Shown here: positions 1-9,630 of the stretch, one piece after another
Layout: the number at the start of each line of letters is the position of its first letter
How positions within the stretch are numbered: position 1 is the stretch's first letter
Assembly: GCA_002772815.1 (NCBI GenBank)
Contig: PFDQ01000041.1
Span: 1 to 40,079 of the forward strand
Origin: Candidatus Peregrinibacteria bacterium CG10_big_fil_rev_8_21_14_0_10_42_8
Lineage (GTDB): Bacteria; Patescibacteriota; Gracilibacteria; Peribacterales; Peribacteraceae
Length of the DNA stretch: 40,079 nt
Direction: 5' to 3'
Translations under genes and position numbers: made by a program
The notes under the pieces: model-generated
Seen by the model: only the letters and a program-made list of their open reading frames with translations
What the model was told of the DNA's origin: nothing
Database searches by the model: none

Positions 1-453
1 ACCTTCTTCACAGACAACCGTAGGGCGGGAATCTGCCTTTACCATTCTGTAGAGGGATGCAAGTACAGCTTCGTTTTCTTTTGCTCGTAGCTTTGCTTCT
101 ATTACTGCAAAATCCATACCTCCCTGAACAGTGTAGCCGTCCTTTTTCCTATCGTCTGCACTCTTACTAAATTCTGATTTCAGAGCAGCAATCGCCTCAT
201 CAGCCATTTCAGGTGTCATATCAAGAGCGTCTGGCTGAGCGACATTGCCAAGAAGTTCACCTATCAGTTCACGTCTTTCTGTCTGAATTCTTGCGAATTC
301 TGCTTTAACCTCTTCAAGTGCTTCTACAACAACACGTTCCTGTTTATCAAGATCAGCTAGTTCATCTCCAATCTCCTCTCTGCGCTCATCGGAGACCACA
401 GGAGTAGTAGTATCATCAGTAACCTTTGCTTCAGCTTCGGTGGCAGTATTCAT
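1..453 (-). CDS. Partial CDS (C-terminus off the window edge), DUF4256-like protein
   Basis: Manual minus-strand translation is open for 151 codons: MNTATEAEAKVTDDTTTPVVSDERREEIGDELADLDKQERVV...ALKSEFSKSADDRKKDGYTVQGGMDFAVIEAKLRAKENEAVLASLYRMVKADSRPTVVCEEG. The end resembles the DUF4256 pattern (LK.RFE.N..RH.G..W..V.AKL......LWSL..ME..GGEPDVV). Not in the ORF track because it is open at the edge. Confidence 0.6.
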   Translation of the reverse strand, partial: MNTATEAEAKVTDDTTTPVVSDERREEIGDELADLDKQERVVVEALEEVKAEFARIQTERRELIGELLGNVAQPDALDMTPEMADEAIAALKSEFSKSADDRKKDGYTVQGGMDFAVIEAKLRAKENEAVLASLYRMVKADSRPTVVCEEG

Positions 454-564
454 AGGAAATATGGGTAATGTTAAGGCAAATATACATATGTTTGTTACCA
501 TGTCAAACCGAACGCCGCATGCGAACGAATTTTGCACTCAAAGTAGTGTTTATACTATGATTTT

Positions 565-639
<75 letters not shown>

Positions 640-688
640 ATAACGTAGTGCCCCAGATAGTAGCAGATCTTCTTGGATAAAATCACAA

Positions 689-1249
689 TTATTTCTTTTC
701 TTCTACAGGTGCTGTAAAGAAAAGATTTTCAAGTATCAACATCATGTCATTTTCAAGATCATTTGTAATAGATACAGGAGAAACAGCTGTAGCAGTAAAC
801 CCTGTATCATCGATTGCTGTACTCACTTGAAAGAAGCGTCGACGTGGCTCTCCTTCAATTGGCTGTGCTGTAAAAATATGTAAAGAAACATCCTCTCCTG
901 CTACCCTGAAATCTTTAGAATCAACAAGTTCATACCCCTCCATGACTTCAACTGAACGAATACTTGCTAAGCTATAATCCTGAGGAGAAACAGGGTATGG
1001 CAAGCGCTCTTTTGTTATAGCAACAGTTGGAAACTGTCCTGATACCGACTCTTCAATCTGAAATGCCACAATAGTCTCTTCAGGGACTCCTCTCTGAAGA
1101 AGAGTTTCTTGGTCAATAATATTCCAACCCTCTGGTAAACATGTACCAACAGTGCCATCCCAGTAATCAACATCACAGACAGTATCGGCAGAACCTCCAC
1201 CGCAAGCGATTAGAAGAAGGCAGGTGGATAATAGAAAGAGTCGTCTCAC
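689..1249 (-). CDS. Putative lipoprotein of unknown function
   Basis: 186-aa ORF; N-terminus MRRLFLLSTCLLLIACGGG is a lipobox-like signal peptide. Confidence 0.75.
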   Translation of the reverse strand: MRRLFLLSTCLLLIACGGGSADTVCDVDYWDGTVGTCLPEGWNIIDQETLLQRGVPEETIVAFQIEESVSGQFPTVAITKERLPYPVSPQDYSLASIRSVEVMEGYELVDSKDFRVAGEDVSLHIFTAQPIEGEPRRRFFQVSTAIDDTGFTATAVSPVSITNDLENDMMLILENLFFTAPVEEKK

Positions 1250-1360
1250 GGGAAGGTATGGTACTATAGAAATGGTGAAATTGGGAAATGTGACTTCTCT
1301 CTCCCTCGAGAAAGGATATGGACAAAAAAATAAGACTATGCTGCAGTAATACTATGTTGA

Positions 1361-1389
1361 TTGAGCAAAACCTTGTTCAATGCTAAAAT
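1361..1389 (+). promoter_or_regulatory. Sigma70-type promoter TTGAGC-17-TAAAAT with an overlapping dyad (ATTGAGCAA AACC TTGTTCAAT)
   Basis: Read directly; the -10 ends 10 nt before the ATG at 1400. Confidence 0.6.
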
Positions 1390-1399
1390 AGTATGATTT

Positions 1400-3838
1400 A
1401 TGAACAAATACACACACACACTTTTTGTCGTCGCTCTCTTTGCACTTCCAACAAGTGCACATGCTCTCACCATTGATGCAATGGATACCGTTGCAGGACT
1501 TGCAACAGAAATTGTTGTTTCAGATGCGTTGCCAGGAGAAAAACTAGACCTCTCTATCCAGTCTCCACTAGGAGATATATTTAGTCACACAGTAAACATA
1601 GATGATAATGGAACGGCACAGACATGGATCGCTGGATCTGATTTAGAGGTTGCAGGAAAATATGAACTACACTCTGGCAATCATGCCTCCTCTCTTAATG
1701 TCCATCCAGATAGCATTGATACACGTCAAAGCTACATTGATATTCCATCAGAACATATTTCGCTTGGTGATGAAATGCTTGTCACCGTTATCCTGGTAGA
1801 CCGATTTGGTAATCCCCTTTCTGGTCGAATGGTAGAACTTATTTCAAGTAGGTCATCAGACCTTATTCATGCAGTAGACCGCGAAACAAACCCTTACGGG
1901 GAGCAGCAATTCATTATTCGTGCATCGACACAGGGAGTTATTACTCTTCGTGCAATGGATATTATCAGTGCACAAATTATTGATGACACTGTCAGTATTG
2001 CTGCAGGAAATATTGCAGATAGTATTGGAGGTCCAACACAAGTTGCATACACCGCGCCAACGACAAAGCAAAGATTCTACTCAGATACAAATGCATTTGG
2101 AGCAAGTCTTCTAGGACAAGTTGCTGGGTTCCAAGAGCTGGATCATTTTGAAATTCAAATAGGAGATCAGCCAACATCGGACCTTCAACGACTACGTTTA
2201 AACGAAGCAGAAGATATTCAAATTACTGCTATTGATCAAAATGGAAATATTTTTCAAGACTATGAAGGTACGGTGTATATGGCATCAACAGATCCAACAG
2301 CAGAACTTCCAAAAGACGGAGTCGTCACATTCGGATTTACAAACCAAGGAGTTCGAAGTTTCCCTCTTGTTCTTAAGTTCGGTACTGCAGGGTCTCACAT
2401 GGTGATCATTACAGAGAATCCAAATGCAGCACCAGAAGACCCACGAGATGCTCTTGGATACGCTGAAATTGAAGTAGTTGGCCAACAGATAATTAAGCAG
2501 CCAGACATTAAAGTAAACATATACGAACCAAAAGCGAACGCTATATTTAATGAAACAGAAATCACTGTTACAGGAAACGGACCTGCATTCATTAACCTTA
2601 CTGTTATGGGTGGAACAGAAGATGTTATCGGTGAAACAGATCGTGATGGTAACTTTGCAATTCCAGTAACACTCGACCCAACAAAAGAAGAACAGACACT
2701 CACTGTAAAAGACGCTGATGGCAGATACGAATCAAATCCAAGAAATTTTTCTATTGATATCACTCCTCCATCTATAGAGAGTATTACATTGAGCCCAGAG
2801 AACCCAATCGAAGAAACAGACGTTCTTCTTGTTGTACAAACAGAACCAGGAACGCCAAGTGTCTCTGCAGTGTTTAACGGTGAAACATACACCCTCACAA
2901 GTACAGACCCATCAACAGGTAAATATCAAATGCTTCTTCAAACACCACGAGGAGGTGGTACACACGATGTTGTCGTTAGTGCAACAGACGCTATTGGTAA
3001 CACTGCAGAAGGATCTGCATCACTCAATGTAAATCTCCGTGGTCTGCCACAGGTTCAAAATGTTATTGCAGAAGCTCAGATCAATGCAATTGCACTGAGG
3101 TGGGACCCTGTTGAAGAGCGCGAAGAGATTGATGGGTATCGTATCTATGTAGGAACCGACCCAAATGAATTCCTCTATACACTCGACACAGACCGCCCAA
3201 CAGCCGCCGCAACTGTTGCGGGACTACGACCAGGAACAACATACTACTTCGGTATAACCGCCCTACAAGAAGACCGTGAAAGCGAACAGAAAAGTGAAGT
3301 AACATCCGCTATTGTGCTTGGGCTAAAGCTTGAAACAACACCAGGTGATGGGTCTATCTTTATTGAATGGAGCGCTCTGACTGCTGATGTTCCTCTCTCC
3401 TCTTTCCTCTTGGAATACGGAGTAGAGCCTGATGAGTTTACAGAAAAAAGAACACTCAACGGTGAATTACGTGCATACACACTCCGTGATCTTATTAATG
3501 GAATCTCGTACTACATGAAACTCACTCCTATTACGACTACTGGAGAACTCCTCGAAGAACTCTCTGCAACTGGACAGGGCACACCAATTGGAGGTGGATA
3601 TACAGCAGCACCTGGAGACCCAATTCCAAATGGCTTCCATGGATCTGCAAGAGGGTATGAACCCGCTCCACAAACTCCTGACATTCCTATTCTCGATGAC
3701 ACAGGACTTCCTGCTTGGATGCTTTGGACAATCCTTGGAACAAGTATCGCACTATTCCAATGGCACCTACGAAAGAAAAAGAACATGCAAATGCATTCTG
3801 CATTTATGCAAGCAATGCAATCACGGTATAATCAATAA
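1400..3838 (+). CDS. Secreted multi-domain surface protein (Ig-like/FnIII domains, C-terminal TM anchor)
   Basis: 812 aa; signal peptide MNKYTHTLFVVALFALPTSAHA; FnIII-like segments (VQNVIAEAQINAIALRWDPVEEREEIDGYRIYVGTD...LRPGTTYYFGITAL); C-terminal TM PAWMLWTILGTSIALFQWHLRKKK. Confidence 0.85.
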   Translation: MNKYTHTLFVVALFALPTSAHALTIDAMDTVAGLATEIVVSDALPGEKLDLSIQSPLGDIFSHTVNIDDNGTAQTWIAGSDLEVAGKYELHSGNHASSLNVHPDSIDTRQSYIDIPSEHISLGDEMLVTVILVDRFGNPLSGRMVELISSRSSDLIHAVDRETNPYGEQQFIIRASTQGVITLRAMDIISAQIIDDTVSIAAGNIADSIGGPTQVAYTAPTTKQRFYSDTNAFGASLLGQVAGFQELDHFEIQIGDQPTSDLQRLRLNEAEDIQITAIDQNGNIFQDYEGTVYMASTDPTAELPKDGVVTFGFTNQGVRSFPLVLKFGTAGSHMVIITENPNAAPEDPRDALGYAEIEVVGQQIIKQPDIKVNIYEPKANAIFNETEITVTGNGPAFINLTVMGGTEDVIGETDRDGNFAIPVTLDPTKEEQTLTVKDADGRYESNPRNFSIDITPPSIESITLSPENPIEETDVLLVVQTEPGTPSVSAVFNGETYTLTSTDPSTGKYQMLLQTPRGGGTHDVVVSATDAIGNTAEGSASLNVNLRGLPQVQNVIAEAQINAIALRWDPVEEREEIDGYRIYVGTDPNEFLYTLDTDRPTAAATVAGLRPGTTYYFGITALQEDRESEQKSEVTSAIVLGLKLETTPGDGSIFIEWSALTADVPLSSFLLEYGVEPDEFTEKRTLNGELRAYTLRDLINGISYYMKLTPITTTGELLEELSATGQGTPIGGGYTAAPGDPIPNGFHGSARGYEPAPQTPDIPILDDTGLPAWMLWTILGTSIALFQWHLRKKKNMQMHSAFMQAMQSRYNQ

Positions 3839-3841
3839 TAT

Positions 3842-4831
3842 ATGGGACACAGAACGCTTTCCATTGGAGGCGCTACGTACGACCTTTTCGTACGATTGCC
3901 ACATAATGCTATAACAGAGTGTAAAGACACGAAATCTTTTACATTACCACTTGGCGCAAAAATCCCTGTAGAGAAACTCATCGAGGCATGTGGAGGCGGA
4001 GCAAGTAACACTTCTGTCGGATTAGCGAGACTTGGTTGCAATGCATATTTTGAAGGTGTGATAGGCTCCGACCAATGGGGAGAAGCAATTCTCCAAAACC
4101 TCAAACAAGAAGGAGTTGGTACAGACTGTATAATTATTGTTGAAAACGAAGTGAGTAGCTACTCAATTATCCTATCTGGAAAAAGTGGTGAGCGAGTCAT
4201 CTTGTATGAAGCAGGTACAAACATCCACTTGCATGACGCGAACTTTGATAAAGAAATGTTCTCAAAAATGGATTGGGTATACCTCAACCATATTCAAGAA
4301 AACAGTTGTATCATCCAAGATGATATCTATGAAATGCTATGCTCAGAAATTGCACCAAAGCTCACGTGGAATCCAGGTGGCTGCCAAATTAATGCAGGAA
4401 TGGAAGAATGTAAGGAGCTTCTCGACAACACTGATCTCTTACTCCTCAATAAAGAAGAGGCACTTGCATTCACAAAAACAAAAACAATAGAAGAAGCTAT
4501 TTCTAATATACTCTCCTCAGGTGTCGACAATGTGTGTATCACCGATGGGGGCAATGGAACTGTTGCTTCTGACGGCACATATATCTATCACTGCCCAGTT
4601 CTCGAAAACACCAATATTGTTGACACAACAGGCGCAGGGGATGCCTTTGGAACAGGTGTAACATGGGGTCTTATGGAAGGGATGATCTTGCCAGATGCAC
4701 TAAAAACAGGTACTATAAATGCAGCAAGTGTCGTGGCGTCAATCGGCGCACAAACTGCACTTCTTACAGACACAGAGATCACTAAACGGCTTGCAGATTG
4801 TGCTCTTACTGTCTCTATTTATCCCCTATAA
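3842..4831 (+). CDS. PfkB-family carbohydrate/nucleoside kinase
   Basis: GGGASNTSVGLARLG near the N-terminus and the DTTGAGDAFGTG signature near the C-terminus. Confidence 0.9.
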   Translation: MGHRTLSIGGATYDLFVRLPHNAITECKDTKSFTLPLGAKIPVEKLIEACGGGASNTSVGLARLGCNAYFEGVIGSDQWGEAILQNLKQEGVGTDCIIIVENEVSSYSIILSGKSGERVILYEAGTNIHLHDANFDKEMFSKMDWVYLNHIQENSCIIQDDIYEMLCSEIAPKLTWNPGGCQINAGMEECKELLDNTDLLLLNKEEALAFTKTKTIEEAISNILSSGVDNVCITDGGNGTVASDGTYIYHCPVLENTNIVDTTGAGDAFGTGVTWGLMEGMILPDALKTGTINAASVVASIGAQTALLTDTEITKRLADCALTVSIYPL

Positions 4832-4836
4832 ATCTC

Positions 4837-5448
4837 ATGTCTGACGACAAAATTCTCCATATTCAAGAGCTCATTGATAGCGCATCATCTGCACTCAAAA
4901 CAGCGAATGCTCTTTTACGAGCAATTACTGGCGTCATTGATACTGGAAAAGAAAGAAATATTCTTCGTGCATCACACACTGCACCTGCATCAGTTGGTGA
5001 AAGTGGAAAAGTGGTTGAAGGTATTTTTGACGGACAAAATATGGTGGATAGCGAAGGAAATGAATATCCAATTCCTGCCAACTATGCATCGAAAAGCAAG
5101 CTCGTTGAAGGAGATGGTATGAAACTCACGATTACCGATGAAGGAAAGTTTATTTATAAACAGATTCTTCCTATCAAAAGAAAAACTGTCTTTGGAATTC
5201 TTATCCAGGAAGATGGTCAGTACAAGATTCTCTGTGAGGGGAAAGCCTACAGAGTACTTCTTGCGTCTGTGACATTTTACAGAGCAGAAGTTGGCGACCA
5301 AGTAACCATCCTTCTTCCAGAAGAAGGCGATGCTGTCTGGGGTGCTATCGATGCAGTGATTCCCAAAAATATTGCAGAAGCACAAGCACGTGAAACGGTA
5401 AGTAATGCCTCATTAGAAGATGGTGAACTCAGTCCCTCAATAGAGTAA
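4837..5448 (+). CDS. Hypothetical protein
   Basis: ORF with probable start MSDDKILHIQELIDSASSALKTANALL; the track's upstream start at 4798 would overlap the kinase gene. Confidence 0.75.
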   Translation: MSDDKILHIQELIDSASSALKTANALLRAITGVIDTGKERNILRASHTAPASVGESGKVVEGIFDGQNMVDSEGNEYPIPANYASKSKLVEGDGMKLTITDEGKFIYKQILPIKRKTVFGILIQEDGQYKILCEGKAYRVLLASVTFYRAEVGDQVTILLPEEGDAVWGAIDAVIPKNIAEAQARETVSNASLEDGELSPSIE

Positions 5449-5465
5449 GACTCGCACATTTTTTT

Positions 5466-6785
5466 ATGGTACTCTTTCCTGCGATGAAGATCGCTCCAAA
5501 GATTGCGGCACCTGTTCTCCTTGCAACACTCTGCGCAGTAATGTTAATGGGATTTTTGTGGCTACAATTAACTGAATCCACAAAACTTTTACAAGGCAAG
5601 CGTTTCAATGATACAGACCTCTTTACAACACCATCAAACGGTGTATCAGACCAAATTATTGATACAGATGACATCTCCCTACTCCACCTTAGAGAAGGTG
5701 ATATTTTTGCAATGCGTGGAGAATGGGAAGACGCACAAGCAGAATACGAACTCTCTGTAAAAACAAACGGCGGACTACCTGCACTACGTAAACTTGCAAC
5801 CGCACAAATGCAACGACGAGACATGAAAGGAGTACGATCAACACTAAAGAAAATGAAAAATGCAGGAGCACGAGAAGAAGACGTACTGCTTCTCGAAACA
5901 ATCATTCAGTTACGTTCAGGCGAACTTATCGATGCACAAAAAACATTAGAAGCTGCAGAAGACTCACCACAACAACATTACGGACTTGCTCTATTGTCTA
6001 TTATCCAAGGAAACCATAAGCAAGCAGCTGACGAACTTGCCCTTACCACCGAGGGGTGGGATCCTGTCCTTCGGTCTTACGCACGAACACTTCAATCTGC
6101 GTATGACGAATTTATGCTATTCCCTGAGGGGTCTGACTTGCACCTTATAACACTTCTTGCGCGTGCACTTGCTCAGGTACAAGAATGCGAACTTGCCTTA
6201 CCTCTGCTTATTCAGGTTACCTCTGTCAAGAATGATTACCGTGATGCATGGGTTGTACAGGGCTACTGCGAGCTTGTTACAGAACGGTCTGAACAATCAC
6301 TTGCCTCTCTCGAACATGCATACTCTCTCGACCCACAAAAACCAGAAATACAATACTTCCTCGCCCGCGCATACGGCTCACTTCATGAATATCAAAATGC
6401 AATTACCTTCTTTGAATACTCACTGAGCAACGGGTTTCAGCCACAAGCAGAAATACGCAGACTCATCGCAAAAAATGCACTCGAGATTGGTAACGCAGGT
6501 CTCGCACTCGACCAGTACGATGCACTCACCTTAGAGCCAAACGCTACATTCGAAATATTTGAAGGATATATCTCTGCAGCTATTGCACTCGGAAGAGTAG
6601 AAGAAGCATATACAAAAGCAAACCTTGCAACTACTCGGTGGTCAGATGACGCACGAACGTACGACCTCCTTGCAGGAGTCGCTATTCAACTCAATAAAAA
6701 AGATGATGCGCGAAAGGCTTTGCAAAAAGCACTCGACATTAATCCAAACCTTGAAAGTGCAAAGCAGAAGATGGAGTCTCTCTAA
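5466..6785 (+). CDS. TPR-repeat membrane protein
   Basis: N-terminal TM followed by repeated TPR-like helices (e.g. AEIRRLIAKNALEIGNAGLALDQYDALTLEP, DARTYDLLAGVAIQLNKKDDARKALQKALDINPN). Confidence 0.85.
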   Translation: MVLFPAMKIAPKIAAPVLLATLCAVMLMGFLWLQLTESTKLLQGKRFNDTDLFTTPSNGVSDQIIDTDDISLLHLREGDIFAMRGEWEDAQAEYELSVKTNGGLPALRKLATAQMQRRDMKGVRSTLKKMKNAGAREEDVLLLETIIQLRSGELIDAQKTLEAAEDSPQQHYGLALLSIIQGNHKQAADELALTTEGWDPVLRSYARTLQSAYDEFMLFPEGSDLHLITLLARALAQVQECELALPLLIQVTSVKNDYRDAWVVQGYCELVTERSEQSLASLEHAYSLDPQKPEIQYFLARAYGSLHEYQNAITFFEYSLSNGFQPQAEIRRLIAKNALEIGNAGLALDQYDALTLEPNATFEIFEGYISAAIALGRVEEAYTKANLATTRWSDDARTYDLLAGVAIQLNKKDDARKALQKALDINPNLESAKQKMESL

Positions 6786-6835
6786 TAACAAAGGGGTTCT
6801 GTTGGGAACATCTACGGTTTTCCCATGTGAATAGC

Positions 6836-6866
6836 AAAAAAGACCAGAATCAAGTGTCTCTGGCCT
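6836..6866 (-). terminator. Intrinsic terminator (minus strand)
   Basis: Minus strand AGGCCAGA-gacacttgat-TCTGGTCT followed by TTTTTT. Confidence 0.7.
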
Positions 6867-7117
6867 TCTTTGTTGTGTTAATGCTTCCGAGCTATCTGCA
6901 ACTATTCTGATGAAGGGAGTTGCGAGCCTATGGAAACCACAGTGAGGTGAGGTGACCCCGATTCCCTGCCTTGCTACGGTATCTCGTTTATTCTCGCTAC
7001 CGGACGAGTCCTTCGACCAGAATCCAAGACGAGGCAAAATGCCAAGGGACTCATGAAGAATTAGTGGGATGCACGCTGTAGAGCGACCTCTCATCAACAG
7101 AGCGTCATCGCAGAGCA

Positions 7118-7156
7118 GAGAGGGCGATAGGCACGTTCTGTGCACATCGCCCTCTC
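7118..7156. repeat. Long near-perfect hairpin
   Basis: GAGAGGGCGAT-ag-GCAC-gttct-GTGC-ac-ATCGCCCTCTC: 11-bp outer arms plus a 4-bp inner stem. Confidence 0.85.
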
Positions 7157-7239
7157 CGTGTTCCTCTTTTTGTGTGTGTATTGGTGTTGTGAAAGTGTAT
7201 ATTTTTGTGTCAGATCCGCTTCAGTAAGCAAATCAGATT

Positions 7240-7268
7240 ATTATACGTGTATTAGTATGGTATAGCAA
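7240..7268 (-). promoter_or_regulatory. Sigma70-type promoter TTGCTA-17-TATAAT (minus strand)
   Basis: Plus-strand ATTATA at 7240-7245 and TAGCAA at 7263-7268 with a 17-nt spacer. Confidence 0.6.
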
Positions 7269-7363
7269 CTGATTAAGCTAGACGGATAGCAAGAACATGC
7301 TATGAATACATTTGTTACTCATGAAGCTCTATACAGTGCTGATATTCGCTATAAGCTAGGTAT

Positions 7364-8695
7364 ATGCCACACCTGCTCCGCACCACTATTATGATCGTTT
7401 CTGCCATGATTGGCAGCGCTATTGTTCTCGCAGGGCTCATCATTGTTGTAGGAAACCTTACAACGTACGGCAGTATTCCTGCAGATTTCCTACCATCAGA
7501 ACACACCGTTGCCATCTTTCATAATACGAATCAAGAGACACTCTCAAAGTGGTCGAGCCACTTCCCTGCCCTATCAGAGGCTTCTTATGGCGAAGAAGCA
7601 ATTATTGGAATTATACAAAATTCAGATAGCACATTTAGCGCCGCAATTTTCCAAAAATCAGGCACGGGAACACTTGGACAATACAACCTACAATTCACAG
7701 ATTCAAAAATACAATCTCTCATTGGTAAGCAACAATTTCCAGTGAGTAAAAATCGCTCCTATAAACTACTCGCTGAACATCACGGTCTTCACTCATGGAT
7801 ATATATGAAAGTATCAGCGCTACCTGCGCCTCACGGCCTTCGTAATACTATCGAGCATGCACTCCTCTATAGAGATAGCAACTACATTGGTATTCAAGAA
7901 GAAATTGACCACATCCAAATATCACAAGAGACGGATCAAACCTTCATCAGTGCACCTCTTCAGGATGCCACATTGTCAGGTACAATCTTTAGAGCAAGTA
8001 TTGGAGAACCAACAGTAGTCTGGAAAAGCGTTCATCAACTCCTTTCAAAGGAGAATACCATCATCGTCGACGGCATCATTCAAGAAAAACTTACTGACTG
8101 GGGAAACGACATCAGTCTAGAACATGACATCATGTCACTACTGAGTGAACCATCCACGCTTCACATCACTGAATCTGGTGGAGTAATAAACATCCTTATT
8201 GAAGGCTCTGTGAAAAACACACAAGATCGTGACCGCATTTTAGATAGGATACATTCAAGCTACGCATCAATATTACCTACAAGCACGATTACTCGACGCG
8301 TTCTTGATAAACGATTTTCATCGGTAGATATCAGGCATGATGAATCCCAAATTACCAATTCCCAGTTCCGCAATGGAAACTGGACAATCAGAGAAACCCT
8401 TTTCCAGAAAAATACACACGGTATGATAACAGCAACTCATAAAAATAATTACCTTCTCAGTAATAATCTACACACGATAGAAGAAGCAATTACCTCAATA
8501 TCGACCACGTCACCACAATCCACAGCAGGTTTTATAGTAAACCAAGGCCTAATAGATCTCTCAAAAGTACAGGTTCTTCTTACTCCCATATTAGCACCGA
8601 AAGACCGCAAAACATCATTAGAAGACTTCGCAAATACGCTACAATGGGATACGATAATCAACGGATTAATCATGCAAAAAGATCTATTTTTCTAG
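7364..8695 (+). CDS. Membrane-anchored protein of unknown function
   Basis: 443-aa ORF with N-terminal TM (TIMIVSAMIGSAIVLAGLIIVVGNL); no recognised domain. Confidence 0.8.
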   Translation: MPHLLRTTIMIVSAMIGSAIVLAGLIIVVGNLTTYGSIPADFLPSEHTVAIFHNTNQETLSKWSSHFPALSEASYGEEAIIGIIQNSDSTFSAAIFQKSGTGTLGQYNLQFTDSKIQSLIGKQQFPVSKNRSYKLLAEHHGLHSWIYMKVSALPAPHGLRNTIEHALLYRDSNYIGIQEEIDHIQISQETDQTFISAPLQDATLSGTIFRASIGEPTVVWKSVHQLLSKENTIIVDGIIQEKLTDWGNDISLEHDIMSLLSEPSTLHITESGGVINILIEGSVKNTQDRDRILDRIHSSYASILPTSTITRRVLDKRFSSVDIRHDESQITNSQFRNGNWTIRETLFQKNTHGMITATHKNNYLLSNNLHTIEEAITSISTTSPQSTAGFIVNQGLIDLSKVQVLLTPILAPKDRKTSLEDFANTLQWDTIINGLIMQKDLFF

Positions 8696-8731
8696 ATTCT
8701 CATCAGGAAAACCATTACTCTCCCCCTCGAT

Positions 8732-9625
8732 ATGTCACTCCTCAAACCAGCCAAATTTTTTCTCGGCCTCTCATCAGCACTTGTTATAGTGAGCATTACT
8801 CTCTTTATTGTGCCAGGTCCACGCCTTAGTATCGATTTTACTGGTGGAACAATGATGGAAGTCCGCATTCCAGCAAATACAACAAAAGAGCAGTTTGAAG
8901 ATGCAATAAACACTTTTGAATCCGAAAAAGAGCTCGGTAATGTCACCCTAACCATGACAAAGGATAGCAGCGTGCTACTTCGAATGAGAGATATGAGTAA
9001 CGAGGAGCACATTGCACTCCAGCGTCACCTACAAACTGAACTTGGACAAATTAAGGAACTACAATTTACAACAATTGGACCGACAGTTGGAGCAACACTG
9101 AAGAAAAGGTCATTCTGGGCACTTGGAATCGCATCACTAGCTATTGTTCTCTACATTGCCTTTGTGTTCCGCAAAATCCCTCGCAAACTCAGTCCTTGGA
9201 GATTCGGTATCATTGCAGTGATTACCCTATTACATGATGTCATTATCACCATGGGTATCTTTGTTATCATTAGCCAAACAACAACCTTCGAGTTTGATAC
9301 GCTCTTTATTACAGCCCTTCTCACAATTCTTGGATATTCCGTAAACGATACTATTGTTATCTTCGACCGTATTCGTGATAATCTGGCTGACATTGGGCGA
9401 AAGGAAGACTTTGCAACTGTTGCAGACCGAAGTCTTAGTGATAGCGTTACACGCTCCATTAATACATCTGTATCCACTCTCATTATGCTTTGTAGCCTCT
9501 TTGTTCTCGGATCAGAGAGTATTCGATGGTTTGTACTAACGCTCATTGTAGGAAGCATTATTGGTACCTATTCATCACTCTTCCTTGCAACACCACTTCT
9601 CGTGTATTGGAAGAAAAAGGCATAA
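8732..9625 (+). CDS. secF: Protein translocase subunit SecF
   Basis: SIDFTGGTMMEVRIP, multiple TMs, GYSVNDTIVIFDRIRDN motif. Confidence 0.93.
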   Translation: MSLLKPAKFFLGLSSALVIVSITLFIVPGPRLSIDFTGGTMMEVRIPANTTKEQFEDAINTFESEKELGNVTLTMTKDSSVLLRMRDMSNEEHIALQRHLQTELGQIKELQFTTIGPTVGATLKKRSFWALGIASLAIVLYIAFVFRKIPRKLSPWRFGIIAVITLLHDVIITMGIFVIISQTTTFEFDTLFITALLTILGYSVNDTIVIFDRIRDNLADIGRKEDFATVADRSLSDSVTRSINTSVSTLIMLCSLFVLGSESIRWFVLTLIVGSIIGTYSSLFLATPLLVYWKKKA

Positions 9626-9630
9626 TCACT

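Larger units (their letters stand above)
6836..7233 (-). ncRNA. Candidate structured non-coding RNA, family unassigned
   Basis: Lies in a ~580-bp gap where other gaps are small. Bounded by a minus-strand promoter (TTGCTA-17-TATAAT, 7240-7268) and an intrinsic terminator (6836-6866). Contains a long hairpin (7118-7156) and further internal stems (GCAACT/AGTTGC; CGGTA/TACCG). Confidence 0.5.

Noticed and set aside
2395-2898. 167-aa antisense ORF in the surface protein gene
   Set aside because: Shadow ORF of a strongly supported gene; the same applies to most of the other short overlapping ORFs in the track.
6907-6913. CTGATGA resembling a hammerhead ribozyme core (plus strand)
   Set aside because: No properly spaced stem II, GAAA and closing stems; a 7-mer is expected by chance.
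6642-7145. 167-aa minus-strand ORF in the candidate ncRNA region
   Set aside because: Overlaps the TPR gene antisense, needs a GTG start inside a strong hairpin, and has low-complexity-free but non-protein-like composition; better explained by structured RNA.
6836-7233. tmRNA assignment for the candidate RNA
   Set aside because: No tRNA-like 5'/3' ends (no GGTTCGATTC-type T-loop or CCA) and no plausible tag ending in ALAA.
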